Source of the DNA: Chrysomallon squamiferum
Taxonomy: Eukaryota; Mollusca; Gastropoda; Neomphalida; Peltospiridae
Assembly (NCBI GenBank): GCA_012295275.1
Contig: CM022671.1
Coordinates: 757,501-821,500 of the forward strand
Length of the DNA stretch: 64,000 bases
Direction of reading: 5' to 3'
Part shown: positions 29,201-42,500 of the stretch, piece by piece
Numbering within the stretch: the stretch's first letter is position 1
How the letters are laid out: every line of letters begins with the position of its first letter
Made by a program: the position numbers and the translations under genes
The notes under the pieces: model-generated
What the model was told of the DNA's origin: nothing
Database searches by the model: none
What the model saw: only the letters and a program-made list of their open reading frames with translations

Positions 29201-32200
29201 AATACAGGTTTGTAAGACTGGAACATACAGTGACTGTATCTTAGTGGGTGTGAAGTCAGGAATACAGGTTTGTAAGACTGGAACATACAGTGACTGTATC
29301 TTAGTGAGTGTGTGGGAATTTTGTAAAGGAACAGGAATACAGGTTTGTAAGACTGGAACATACAGTGACTGTATCTTAGTGAGTGTGTGGTTGTAAAGGC
29401 AGGAATACAGGTTTGTAAGACTGGAACATACAGTGACTGTATCTTAGTGGTTGTGTGAAGGCAGGAATACAGGTTTGTAAGACTGGAACATACAGTGACT
29501 GTATCTTAGTGAGTGTGTGGGTGTAAAGGCAGGAATACAGGTTTGTAAGACTGGAACATACAGTGACTGTATCTTAGTGAGTGTGTGTGGGTTTGTAAAG
29601 GCAGGAATACAGGTTTGTTTACAGGTTTGTAAGACTGGAACATACAGTGACTGTATCTTAGTGGGTGTGAAGTCAGGAATACAGGTTTGTAAGACTGGAA
29701 CATACAGTGACTGTATCTTAGTGAGTGTGTGGTTGTGAAGTCAGGAATACAGGTTTGTAAGACTGGAACATACAGTGACTGTATCTTAGTGACTGTGTGA
29801 AGTCAGGAATACAGGTTTGTAAGACTGGAACATACAGTGACTGTATCTTAGTGAGTGTGTGGTTGTAAAGGCAGGAATACAGGTTTGTAAGACTGGAACA
29901 TACAGTGACTGTATCTTAGTGAGTGTGTGGGTGTGAAGTCAGGAATACAGGTTTGTAAGACTGGAACATACAGTGACTGTATCTTAGTGAGTGTGTGGGT
30001 GTGAAGTCAGGAATACAGGTTTGTAAGACTGGAACATACAGTGACTGTATCTTAGTGGGTGTGAAGTCAGGAATACAGGTTTGTAAGACTGGAACATACA
30101 GTGACTGTATCTTAGTGGGTGTGTAAAGGCAGGAATACAGGTTTGTAAGACTGGAACATACAGTGACTGTATCTTAGTGAGTGTGTGGGTGTGAAGTCAG
30201 GAATACAGGTTTGTAAGACTGGAACATACAGTGACTGTATCTTAGTGGTTGTAAAGGCAGGAATACAGGTTTGTAAGACTGGAACATACAGTGACTGTAT
30301 CTTAGTGAGTGTGTGGTTGTAAAGGCAGGAATACAGGTTTGTAAGACTGGAACATACAGTGACTGTATCTTAGTGAGTGTGTGGTTGTAAAGGCAGGAAT
30401 ACAGGTTTGTAAGACTGGAACATAGAGTGACTGTATCTTAGTGAGTGTGTGGGTGTAAAGGCAGGAATACAGGTTTGTAAGACTGGAACATACAGTGACT
30501 GTATCTTAGTGGGTGTGTGGTTGTAAAGTCAGGAATACAGGTTTGTAAGACTGGAACATAGTGACTGTATCTTAGTGAGTGTGTGGTTGTAAAGGCAGGA
30601 ATACAGGTTTGTAAGACTGGAACATACAGTGACTGTATCTTAGTGGGTGTGTGGTTGTAAAGGCAGGAATACAGGTTTGTAAGACTGGAACATACAGTGA
30701 CTGTATCTTAGTGGGTGTGAAGTCAGGAATACAGGTTTGTAAGACTGGAACATACAGTGACTGTATCTTAGTGAGTGTGTGGTTGTAAAGGCAGGAATAC
30801 AGGTTTGTAAGACTGGAACATACAGTGACTGTATCTTAGTGAATGTGTGGTTGTAAAGTCAGGAATACAGGTTTGTAAGACTGGAACATACAGTGACTGT
30901 ATCTTAGTGAGTGTGTGTACAGGTTTGTGAAGTCAGGAATACAGGTTTGTAAGACTGGAACATACAGTGACTGTATCTTAGTGACTGTGTGAAAGTCAGG
31001 AATACAGGTTTGTAAGACTGGAACATACAGTGACTGTATCTTAGTGAGTGTGTGGTTGTAAAGGTATCTTAGGTGTGGAATACAGGTTTGTAAGACTGGA
31101 ACATAGAGTGACTGTATCTTAGTGAGTGTGTGGGTGTGAAGTCAGGAATACAGGTTTGTAAGACTGGAACATACAGTGACTGTATCTTAGTGGGTGTGTG
31201 GGTGTAAAGGCAGGAATACAGGTTTGTAAGACTGGAACATACAGTGACTGTATCTTAGTGGGTGTGAAGTCAGTAATACAGGTTTGTAAGACTGGAACAT
31301 ACAGTGACTGTATCTTAGTGAGTGTGTGGTTTTAAAGTCAGGAATACAGGTTTGTAAGACTGGAACATACAGTGACTGTATCTTAGTGAGTGTGTGGGTG
31401 TGAAGTCAGGAATACAGGTTTGTAAGACTGGAACATACAGTGACTGTATCTTAGTGAGTGTGTGGTTGTAAAGGCAGGAATACAGGTTTGTAAGACTGGA
31501 ACATACAGTGACTGTATCTTAGTGAGTGTGTGGTTGTAAAGGCAGGAATACAGGTTTGTAAGACTGGAACAGAGAGTGACTGTATCTTAGTGAGTGTGTG
31601 GTTGTAAAGGCAGGAATACAGGTTTGTAAGACTGGAACATAGGTCTAAGATACAGTCACTCTGTCTTCTAACTATAGCAACAGGAGATGAATATTTACAA
31701 ATTTTATCTCTTTTCTTTAAATCTGTAACTCACAGTGTGTTCTTCTTACAGTCATCTCTCCTTTCTCTAAATTTCTAAAACTCACTATCTTCAACTTACA
31801 ATCCGGACTTTTCCCTCTAAATCTTCAGTTTACAATCCTGTCTCATTTCTCTGTGTGTCATCGTCATATAATTCTGTCTCTAATCTCTCCCATTTTCTAA
31901 CACCCAATACTTTCAACTTACAATCCTCTGTCTTCTCTCTAACACACAATGCAATGTTTTCAGCTTACAGTCCTGTCTCATGGAATGCCTTGAATATTCT
32001 TCCAGTTTTTATGGATGTAAACAAGTTTCAAATGGTAGCAGATGGGTAATTAGGTTCAGAGCTTTTAATAACTTAACATTTTGTCTTCTTCTGATTTCTG
32101 AACTCTTGATGAACTGTTTTTCAATGAACTGTAACTTTATCTGATCAAAATATTCAGAATCAATGCAGAAGAAAAAACAGATATTTTTAAAACAATCCTA

Positions 32201-33484
32201 CACTTCCCATTTATCAGTGTTTTACCTTGAACCAATGGCCTGAAGCCTGATAGATCATGGGATCTATTCATCTTTATACAATTCTCTCTTTATCAAAAAC
32301 CTTCATCTTTTTTAAAGGATATCTCAGATAAAGGAATTAACCCAAAGTAAATTTTAAATTTATTTTTGTGTGTGGAAAATTCATGCTTTGTTACAGGTGT
32401 TTAATTATAGTGTATTTCATGGAAGAAATTTTAAATTTTATTTTATGCAGAGAAAATTCTCAGTATCATTTTATGTCAGTTATGTTACTTTCTTTAAACA
32501 AAAATTATTATTATTATTGAATGTTTAAATAACATTTAAAAAAGAAAAAGGAATAATAAGAGTAAATAAATAATAAAACAGTCTTTTATTCAAGTCAAAC
32601 TGTAAATGCACCACTTAATTCTATTTTAAATTTTTTATTTATATATTTTTTTAAAATTTGTTTATATCTAAGCTAAATGATGAAGTACTTTTTAGTGTTA
32701 TTGTATGTTGTGGAATAATTCCTTTTTATATTTTAGTAAAAGTACATTTGATATCTTTGTGTTGTTCAGTATATCATAATTATTTTAATGGATTTAATGT
32801 TATTACATTTATTTTTATTTGTTTATTTATTTATTTATTTATTTAATTATTTTCAATTATATTATTTTATTTATAAGTTCATTTATTTTGTTTACAATTT
32901 TACTTATTTACTTTATTTACAATTCATATATGTTTATTTTATTTATAATTGTATATATTTGTTTCATTTACAACATTATTTATATATTTTATTTACCGTT
33001 TCATATATTGATTTTATTTATTTAATTATTTATTTTATGTTTTATGTATAACCCAGGAATTGACACGAGGATGAAGTTCAGTATTGAACCTCCGAGCTGC
33101 CTGGGGGAAAACGCCTTTGATCAGTGGAAGGATGCAATGAGAGCCGTGGCCAGACTGCCGCTGGGAATTCCTAGCGAATTCAGAAAAAAGGTAAAAATAT
33201 AGACTGTGTTAATTAAATAATGCACTGCTCAGTGTTAATGAAATGTTTTAATGTTGCCTAATCTCTTGAAATAGTCTTTTGTTTATAAAGACTTTCCCAC
33301 AGACAGGACAGCCTGTACTAGTGTCTGTGATAAACCTGTCAAAGGACACAGACTGACATGGGAAATCATCCTGTTTGTTATATCACAGACAACTGGTCTA
33401 ACCAGTGAACTGCAGATTACTTCATTTCTATACTCGCATTGTGAGTCTACACACACAAAAATAGTTTTAATTCTTAAAATATTG

Positions 33485-33517
<33 letters not shown>

Positions 33518-33558
33518 GTAAATAAGAAACATTAAAAAAGTAGATTAATTTTTGTTGT

Positions 33559-33597
<39 letters not shown>

Positions 33598-36500
33598 GTG
33601 TGTTTGTGTGTGTGCTTATATTTCTGTGTATGTATTTGTGGATGTATTCAGGAGGGAGGTTTTTGTGTTGTTTGTTTATACACATATAATTAATAATGAA
33701 TTTACTTGCAATGATGTATAACACAACCACTTGTCAGCCAGTGTTTGAAAACTAAACAGTGGTCAGTGTTGTAAAACAACATAGCCACCCACACTCAGTG
33801 AGTGGGTGTGCATGTACAACAAGCAAGACGTCACAAACACCAGCGCTGTATTGATCTGCCAGTGTGGAGGACTCCAGGGAATCGCAGAGTTGTTAAGTCT
33901 TTTATGGTGTATGGATTTTATCTCACCTACCCAGCAAAACCTAAACGCTGACATTTAAGTAACAGTGAAAAGAAAGTGTTTTTTAATGTTAGACACAATA
34001 ATCATTAGGTTAATGTTGACAGATAGGAGGGATGGCAGTCACTGACACAGACAGAGTCAGTATTTAGGAAAACAGAAGTCTTAATGTGCTTGTTATTTCA
34101 TCTAATGAGTTTTTATATAAATAAAAAAATAATATTAAAAAGAGGATGGTGTTTATGGTTCATTCAGGAACTAGATCTGCTTATGCTAAACTCAGATATT
34201 TTTGGAAAGATGAGGTTTTAGTTTTCCTTTTCTTGTTCTTTTTTCTTTTCTTTTCTTTTTCTCGTTATTATTATTCTGACTTTTAAGTAACACTCTGTAA
34301 TGAACAGAGTGTGTAAAAACAGTATTTGTCTTATGTGAAATAATGTGTAGCAGCTGACTTTTAAACAGTTTAAGAAATAAAAACACAACATAAACATCAG
34401 TTGATTTGTGCTGTTTTTTATTTATCATTTGCAAAACTGACTTTAATGTCATCCAGAAAAATTTTATATTTAGATGAACATGCAATGTGCAGTACAAATA
34501 ACCCCAGATAAATCAACAATTGCACAGCCAAAATTTAGTTACATACGTAATTTTCAGATTTTCTTTAATTATGTTTACTAATTTAAAATCCACCTGTGAT
34601 GGAATTAACATTGAACTCCAAACAGTTTTTCTTTCTTTCTGAAAAGTGTTGGATGTTCCCACTAAATACCAGTTCAAAAGTTGTAAGGAATATTAATCAC
34701 ACTATGCCTGTATTATTACCTGTAGTAATTTATCTTTGATGTTACAGATGTAAAACAATTTACCTGTGTGCTTACTTAATTTGTTTCTGGAAGGTAATGG
34801 ATGACTCTTTTGAAATAAAATACACAGCGTATAAAGTATCAGAACATTTATTATTTTGTACCTTTCACTTCAAGACACAAGCTCTATGTTAGAGTACATT
34901 GAAGAGGTAACCATGGGTTACAAGTTCAATCCTTAAAAGAGTGATCACTGAGCAGTTTCCAAACCAAGCCTGAGTTCTGTGATTCATTTATCAAAGATGG
35001 ATGTTTTCATGTCTTTGGAAAAGTTCATGTAAAGGATTTTTTACTGTCATCAATGATATTTCCTGTAGAGTTGGTTTTCAGTAATTATTAAACAAGAAAA
35101 AACATGTAACTGAAATGACTAACATTACAAACTATGAATATTAAAATGAATTCAGATTTTTAAAAAATATTCACTGATTCACACATTTCTACAGCCATAA
35201 TATTATTTTGCTAACCGTTTAGTGGCAGAACCCATTTGCGACATATGTTCTAAGACATGGTCCTTGATCCCAGTCTCTAATCTTAAAAAAAAAACTTAAC
35301 CACAGGATGTAACTGACAGAGAGCAGGTTGGATACTGTTACTTTAATCATCAGATTAATCAGTCAAAGAAGAATATTATGTTACTAGTGACATATTACAT
35401 ATACAATCTGCAATATTAGAGTGTTCATTATTTTGAGAAGTTTTTATATAACTGAGTCAGCAAGGTTATGTTAAGTTTGTCAACATGTTTTACATATCAG
35501 AAATTATTGGCATGAATAAAAAGTTATCAGAGACTGTAGAAATCAATAATATTCCAAGAGGCTGATATAAATAGTCTGATTTAAACAGAAACTCTGAGGA
35601 TTTTTTGTAACATAAAATTATTTATTACCACATGTTTATGACTGCTGGTTATTGTAAAGCTCCACTGTTCTAATAAAATCACTTTTTATACAAACACCAA
35701 ACAGTTTTTGTAAGGAATCCATTATGTTTATAGAAACCAAAACATATTAAATATTATTTTATTATCAATAGTTTTAAAATATTTTTATTATTAATATTCT
35801 TAACTAAAAAATATAAAATGAAATTAAAAAAAGACTGTAAATATCTAAAAAATGAAGTAAAGTTGTCATTCTCTGCACTTTAAAAAGATGAGAGACACAA
35901 ATTTTTACATTTTCTGTGTTTTAACAAATAGAAAACAACAACAGTCTTTGTTCCAAACATGACAAGTTGTCAGTTTAAATTCATTAGCCTGACACTAATG
36001 TGCCTCTGTCCTGTAATCAACCTCGACAAAGTCATTTATTTTTTTCCTGATTTCTAAGACGATGTCTTCAATAAGGCTTATGTAATGGAGTTATTAAGTC
36101 TGTCTGCCTTTCTGAAATTGATTTTCCAGCTAAATGGTTATAAAATAAAAAATTCCTAAACTACTTTGGCTAAGGAAACTATTAGAGACAAGAAATCAAT
36201 AGATGGTCAATATCAGCAAGTCCTGTAATGTGCGGCAGTCAACACTTTCACTGATCATTAAATACAGTGGATGTTTAGAAAATAGTACAATTCAGAACCT
36301 TTCACTGCTTGTTAGTCTTCCTTGTTTGTGGTAAAATAAAACTTAATACGAGGTTGTCTGGACAATATGGCAATGCCCAAGACTGCCTTTTATTTTTTTA
36401 TTTTATTTTTTTAATAAACATTTGTGGGTTATGCTTTATGTGTTTTCCTATATGCAAAATTTCCCTGCTAACTGATAAAAAATTGTCCATGGATGTATCC

Positions 36501-39500
36501 TTCCTTTTTCCATGCCATTGTTATTTAATAATTCTTAATAGTGAAATGTTTATAATAGATGAAACAAATAAAAAATAAACCAACCAACAAACAATGAGAC
36601 AAAATAAAATAATTAAAGAAACTTAAAAAAAAGAAGAAGACATTAGGAATAAATAAACAACAACATGTAATAGCTTCATCACAGTACAGAAAAAGAACAT
36701 TAACTTTGTAGTATCCATCCATTATGTTTCCAAATGACATGAATAAAATATAAGTCAGTTATTTCTGTGTAATGAGTTCTGTCCTTTCACATTTGTGTTA
36801 ACAATTCAGACTTTAATTACCTGTCAGTCCCTTTCTTGCATTGTCTGATTCAATCATACACTAGCATTGTCTGGTGCAGTGTGACATTGTCTGGTACTTT
36901 CAGACATTGTCTGACACTAGCTGACAGTGTCTGACACTAGCTGACAGTGTCTGACACTAGCTGATAGTGTCTGACACTAGCTGACAGTGTCTGGTATTGT
37001 GTGGCACTGGTTGAAGGTGTTTGGTTTTATCATAGTATCTAACAGACACCAACACTGATATTATCAAACACACCTTCTAGAACAAATTCACTAACACTGT
37101 CTGATACTGTGTAGCATCATTTAACAGTCTAATCCTCTGTTAAACAGCCCGACACTTTCTTATATACAAAACTGTGAGGAAAGGGCTGGACAGAAATAAA
37201 CAAATAAGGAAAATATTTGAATTTTGTCCATTCATCCATTCACAGGCCACATGTATTTGATTTTCAGGTTTGGCTCAGTCTTGCTGACAATCACATATCG
37301 GAGCTGAAGGTAGATTGGGAGAAAACTGTCCGCTTCACTTTCAATGAACGGAGCAACCCAGATGACGACAAACTTGGACTTCAGATTGTGAAGGTAAAAT
37401 TTCATTCATCCCGCAGAACACTTTAATCTGACCCTGCTAAATACTTAAATGATATTTTTAAATTTTTTTATACTTAAATTGATTTGTCATTATGAATCAG
37501 TATTTTTTAACAAAATAAATATAAGAAGCTCATAAGATTTTATAGAGATTGCTGTTTCTTATACCTTCAACAATTTCATTTTTAAAAAGATACAAAAGAA
37601 TATTTGACAGACCAAAGATTAAGGAACTTTTCAATTATTTACTAAGTACTTCAGGTATTTTCCTTTTTTTTAATTTGAAATGTCACTGAGAAAGATAAGA
37701 TGGTAGCCTTTATGATTTCTATGTTTTTAAAAATATTTTATTAATATATTTTATTATTAATATAGAAATCAGTAATTATTACTCTAAAGAGAGATTGTTT
37801 GCAGGATTTAAATGCCCATAATTTGGGATACGTGTTATATACAAGTGTATATTATACAGGAATAAATACAGCAATTCTGAACCATTATTATATTAAAAAT
37901 ATCTGTATTCCACTGTTTAAATATTGATGTATTAAACAACAAGATATTATTTAATCAAAGTTACTACACATTTATGTAAAGCTAATGTTTTTCTGAACTG
38001 GTTTTAAAAAAAGACAACAATTGTTTAGGTATGTAAATACCATTGTGTATTGCTTAAATATAATTAATCTGTATGAAATATGTTTTATTATTTTACATAC
38101 CAAATATATGCCTTAAAATAATTTATGTATTTTTATAGATTAAATAGAAAGTTTTCACTTTATAATAAACTAAATATGTTATTTAAAATAAATTATATAT
38201 TTTGATTGATTAAATTTGTTCTTCCACGTAATTTATATAATCTTATACATTAAATATAAGGTTAATACTTTAGAATAATTTATAATTATATTAAAATATT
38301 TTGACATTCAAGAATGGACAACACTAAACAATATCACAAAATTTAATTATTGCCATCAAAGGCAGATAACTCTAGAATAACTGAATAACTTTAAAGACCA
38401 AAATGTATAGTTTTATTACTGAATAACTTAATATCCTAAATAACTTTAAAGACTAAATGTATATTTTTATTGCTGAATAACTTAATAACTGTTAATACAG
38501 ATATATTTTGACATTATAATTGACTAAATAGTATGATATCTTTGTGTGAGTATGGACACACAAGAACATCCTCACATCCACACACAAAAAGTCAGGTAAT
38601 TATGAGTTAAAGGTTTCTTGCTAATTTCAGGATCTTCATCGAACAGGCTGCACTAATTTCAGTGGACATGACAATGACGAGGAACGTGCTGTCCTGAAGC
38701 GGGTGCTGTTGGCGTATGCGAGATGGAACAAGCGGGTTGGTTACTGTCAGGGGTTTAACGTCATAGCGGCACTGCTGCTTGACGTCATGAACCGCAAAGA
38801 AGACGATGCACTCAAGGTAAAATATTTCTTCTTCTTCTTCTTCTTTTTTAAATTTATATATTAAATTATTTATTTTATTTTGCTACTGTTTTATTTTATT
38901 ATTATTTTTTTTTATTTAGCTTATTCATTTAAGTGATAAATATTTAAATTATTAACATTATTATTATTCCAGCAGTTCATTTTTTATAAATATGTTTGGC
39001 TATTATTTTATCTTTTCCCTTTATTTGATGTAATATTGGCAATTAGACTGGTAACTTTATTTAATACATCCATTTTTGTTTCTTTTCTCATAGCTTATAT
39101 TAATGATTAATAATGAAATAGAACATTATTCATTTTGATCTAAAATTTTAATCAGTTAAGAAAAAAAGCATTTGTTGTCATGTAATAAATAATAATAATA
39201 AAACATATCAGTGTATAATTCATATTTCATTCCAAATGTCTTTTTAAAAATTAAAATATAGTCATAGTCTAATCAGTCATGTTGAAGTCCAACATTAAAA
39301 AAAAATATTTAAAAAATGATACATTCATCTAAAATGAAAATTAATTTTTTTAAAAATTGTGATAATTTGTAAACTTTTCAGCTGTATTAAGTTTATTTGT
39401 TTTTGTTAATAATTTGTATTTGAAATCCTTTTCACAAAATACATTACAGATGATGATAGTCACGTTTAAAAGATGTAAATTATTATTTCATACATTTAAA

Positions 39501-42500
39501 ATCTGTATAAAATTAAATAAATTGCATAAATTAAAATATAACAGAATTCTCTGTATTTAGAACTCTATTCAGATGATGATGTTTGACTCAAAGATGTGAT
39601 TGGATGCAGGCTCAGTCTTAACAGACTCTGTTATTGGATTATTTCCCAATACGGCCATTGCTCCATTGCATCAGCTGTTCTTTTGTTTTCCTTCTAGTTT
39701 GTAATATGTCTCATAATCATGGATCAAAAATGCCACTAAATAAAAATCTTCTTTTCATGATTTTTTTTTTTTTTTTATCTAGGTTTCTGATAACAAATAA
39801 AATTAGATAAACTTTTGTTTTCAGGTGATGATATACTTGATAGATCATGTTCTTCCTGAGAGTTACTTCACTAACAATCTTCGTGCCTTATCAGTGGACA
39901 TGGCTGTTTTCAGAGATCTGCTGGAGATAACTCTGCCAACTCTGTCACATCATCTTCATCATCTGCAACATGCTGCACAAGATGTCACCACAGGGGCCTG
40001 CTACGAGCCTCCCCTCACCAACGTCTTCACGATGCAGTGGTTTCTGACACTGTTTGCAACATGTCTGCCAAAGAACATTGTGCTGCGTGTGTGGGATTCT
40101 ATATTTTTAGAAGGTTCCGAGGTTTTGCTTCGCACAGCACTCACCATCTGGGGAAAACTGTCCAAGTAAGTCTTATAGTGTTTCATACTGAGTCTGTGTT
40201 TCATACTGAGTCTGTGTTTAACACTCAGTCTGTGTTTAACACTCAGTCTGTGTTTAATACTCAGTCTGTTTATTACTCAGTCTGTGTTTTATACTCAGTC
40301 TGTGTTTAATACTCAGTCTGTGTTTAATACTCAGTCTGTGTTTAATACTCAGTCTGTGTTTAATACTCAGTCTGTGTTTATACTCAGTCTGTGTTTAATA
40401 CTCAGTCTGTGTTTAATACTCAGTCTGTGTTTAATACTCAGTCTGTGTTTAACACTCAGTCTGTGTTTATTACTCAGTCTGTGTTTATTACTCAGTCTGT
40501 GTTTCATACTCAGTCTGTGTTTAACACTGAGTCTGTGTTTTATACTCAGTCTGTGTTTATTACTCAGTCTGTGTTTAATACTCAGTCTGTGTTTATTACT
40601 CAGTCTGTGTTTAATACTCAGTCTGTGTTTAATACTCAGTCTGTGTTTAATACTCAGTCTGTGTTTAATACTCAGTCTGTGTTTAATACTCAGTCTGTGT
40701 TTCATACTGAGTCTGTGTTTCATACTCAGTCTGTGTTTAATACTCAGTCTGTGTTTATTACTCAGTCTGTGTTTAATACTCAGTCTGTGTTTAATACTCA
40801 GTCTGTGTTTAATTCTCAGTCTGTGTTTATTACTCAGTCTGTGTTTAATACTCAGTCTGTGTTTATTACTCAGTCTGTGTTTAATACTCAGTCTGTGTTT
40901 AATACTCAGTCTGTGTTTAATAGTCTGTGTTTAGTCTGTGTTTAATACTCAGTCTGTGTTTATACTCAGTCTGTGTTTAATACTCAGTCTGTGTTTAATG
41001 TGAGTGTGTTTAATACTCAGTCTGTGTTTAATACTCAGTCTGTGTTTAATACTCAGTCTGTGTTTAATACTCAGTCTGTGTTTATTACTCAGTCTGTGTT
41101 TAATACTCAGTCTGTGTTTAACACTGAGTCTGTGTTTAACACTCAGTCTGTGTTTAATACTCAGTCTGTGTTTAATGTGAGTCTGTGTTTAATACTCAGT
41201 CTGTGTTTAATACTCAGTCTGTGTTTATTACTCAGTCTGTGTTTAATACTCAGTCTGTGTTTATTACTCAGTCTGTGTTTAATACTCAGTCTGTGTTTAA
41301 CACTGAGTCTGTGTTTAACACTCAGTCTGTGTTTAATACTCAGTCTGTGTTTCATACTCAGTCTGTGTTTAATACTCAGTCTGTGTTTAATTCTCAGTCT
41401 GTGTTTATTACTCAGTCTGTGTTTAATACTCAGTCTGTGTTTATTACTCAGTCTGTGTTTAATACTCAGTCTGTGTTTAATACTCAGTCTGTGTTTAATA
41501 CTCAGTCTGTGTTTAATACTCAGTCTGTGTTTAATACTCAGTCTGTGTTTATTACTCAGTCTGTGTTTAATACTCAGTCTGTGTTTAATGTGAGTCTGTG
41601 TTTAATACTCAGTCTGTGTTTAATACTCAGTCTGTGTTTATTACTCAGTCTGTGTTTAATACTCAGTCTGTGTTTATTACTCAGTCTGTGTTTAATACTC
41701 AGTCTGTGTTTAACACTGAGTCTGTGTTTAACACTCAGTCTGTGTTTAATACTCAGTCTGTGTTTCATACTCAGTCTGTGTTTATTACTTCATGGATGTG
41801 TCTGTGTTTATTTAGTCATTATCTAATGAGTCTGTGTTTAATAAGAGTCTTTTTCATAAAGTCTGTGTTTAATTATATCAGTCTGTGTTTCATACTGAGT
41901 CTGTGTTTAATACTGAGTCTGTGTTTAATACTCAGTCTGTGTTTCATACTCAGTCTGTGTTTATTACTCAGTCTGTGATTAATACTCAGTCTGTGATACT
42001 TGCTTCATGGATGTGTCAGTATATTTAGCATTATCTAATGCAATAAGAGTATTTTAATAAAGTTAATTAATTATATCAATTTCTGAGTGTGTGTGTGTGT
42101 TTGAGTGTGTGTATGTGAGTGTGTGTATCTAGTTATTTAATGATGTGTTTTAGTGTACAGGAAAGGTTTATGCGAGTGTTTTAGTGTACAGGAAAGGTTT
42201 ATGTGAGTGTTTTAGTGTACAGGAAAGGTTTATGCGAGTGTTTTAGTGTACAGGAAAGGTTTATGTGAGTGTTTTAGAGTACAGGAAAGGTTTCTGTTGC
42301 AGGAGGATCATGGCAGTGGCCAGTGCTGATGAGTTTTACACTCTGATGGGGGATCTGTCTGCTGAGATGATGGATGGACGCATGTTCAATGGAGATTCTG
42401 TTATCAAGGTAACTTAAACATGTCTCTTAAATACATCATTTAAATAAAACACTGGCTGAAAACATTAGTTAAATAGTGTATTCAGCTGGATAAAGGAAGA

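Larger units (their letters stand above)
11276..33056 (+). other. TBC1D30 intron 2 (giant intron with four arrays)
   Basis: A 21.8 kb intron, nearly half of the gene. Besides the arrays listed separately it holds AT-rich unique DNA. Stretches with more balanced composition are 13700-14900, 22380-23500, 24000-25350 and 26220-27420; the last contains a candidate alternative first exon. No transposon protein, tRNA or other gene was recognised. The long ORFs at 16.4-18.5 kb, 20.5-21.1 kb and 28.5-29.7 kb are satellite read-through. Confidence 0.8.
33191..37267 (+). other. TBC1D30 intron 3
   Basis: A 4.1 kb intron. It contains a CA run and a GT run about 40 bases apart (33486-33603), AT-rich unique sequence, and a 20 bp repeat near its 3' end. 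ORFs at 33763-33954 (-) and 34192-34497 (-) show no recognisable protein features. Confidence 0.8.

Noticed and set aside
34895..34950. tRNA-like stretch GGTTACAAGTTCAATCC
   Set aside because: Resembles a T arm and B box only; no matching acceptor stem or A box, so no tRNA gene is called.
40284..41978. Long ORFs on both strands (LSLCLI, FNTQSV and IKHRLS repeats)
   Set aside because: They arise because the 18 bp satellite period is a multiple of three; equally open on both strands, so not evidence of coding.
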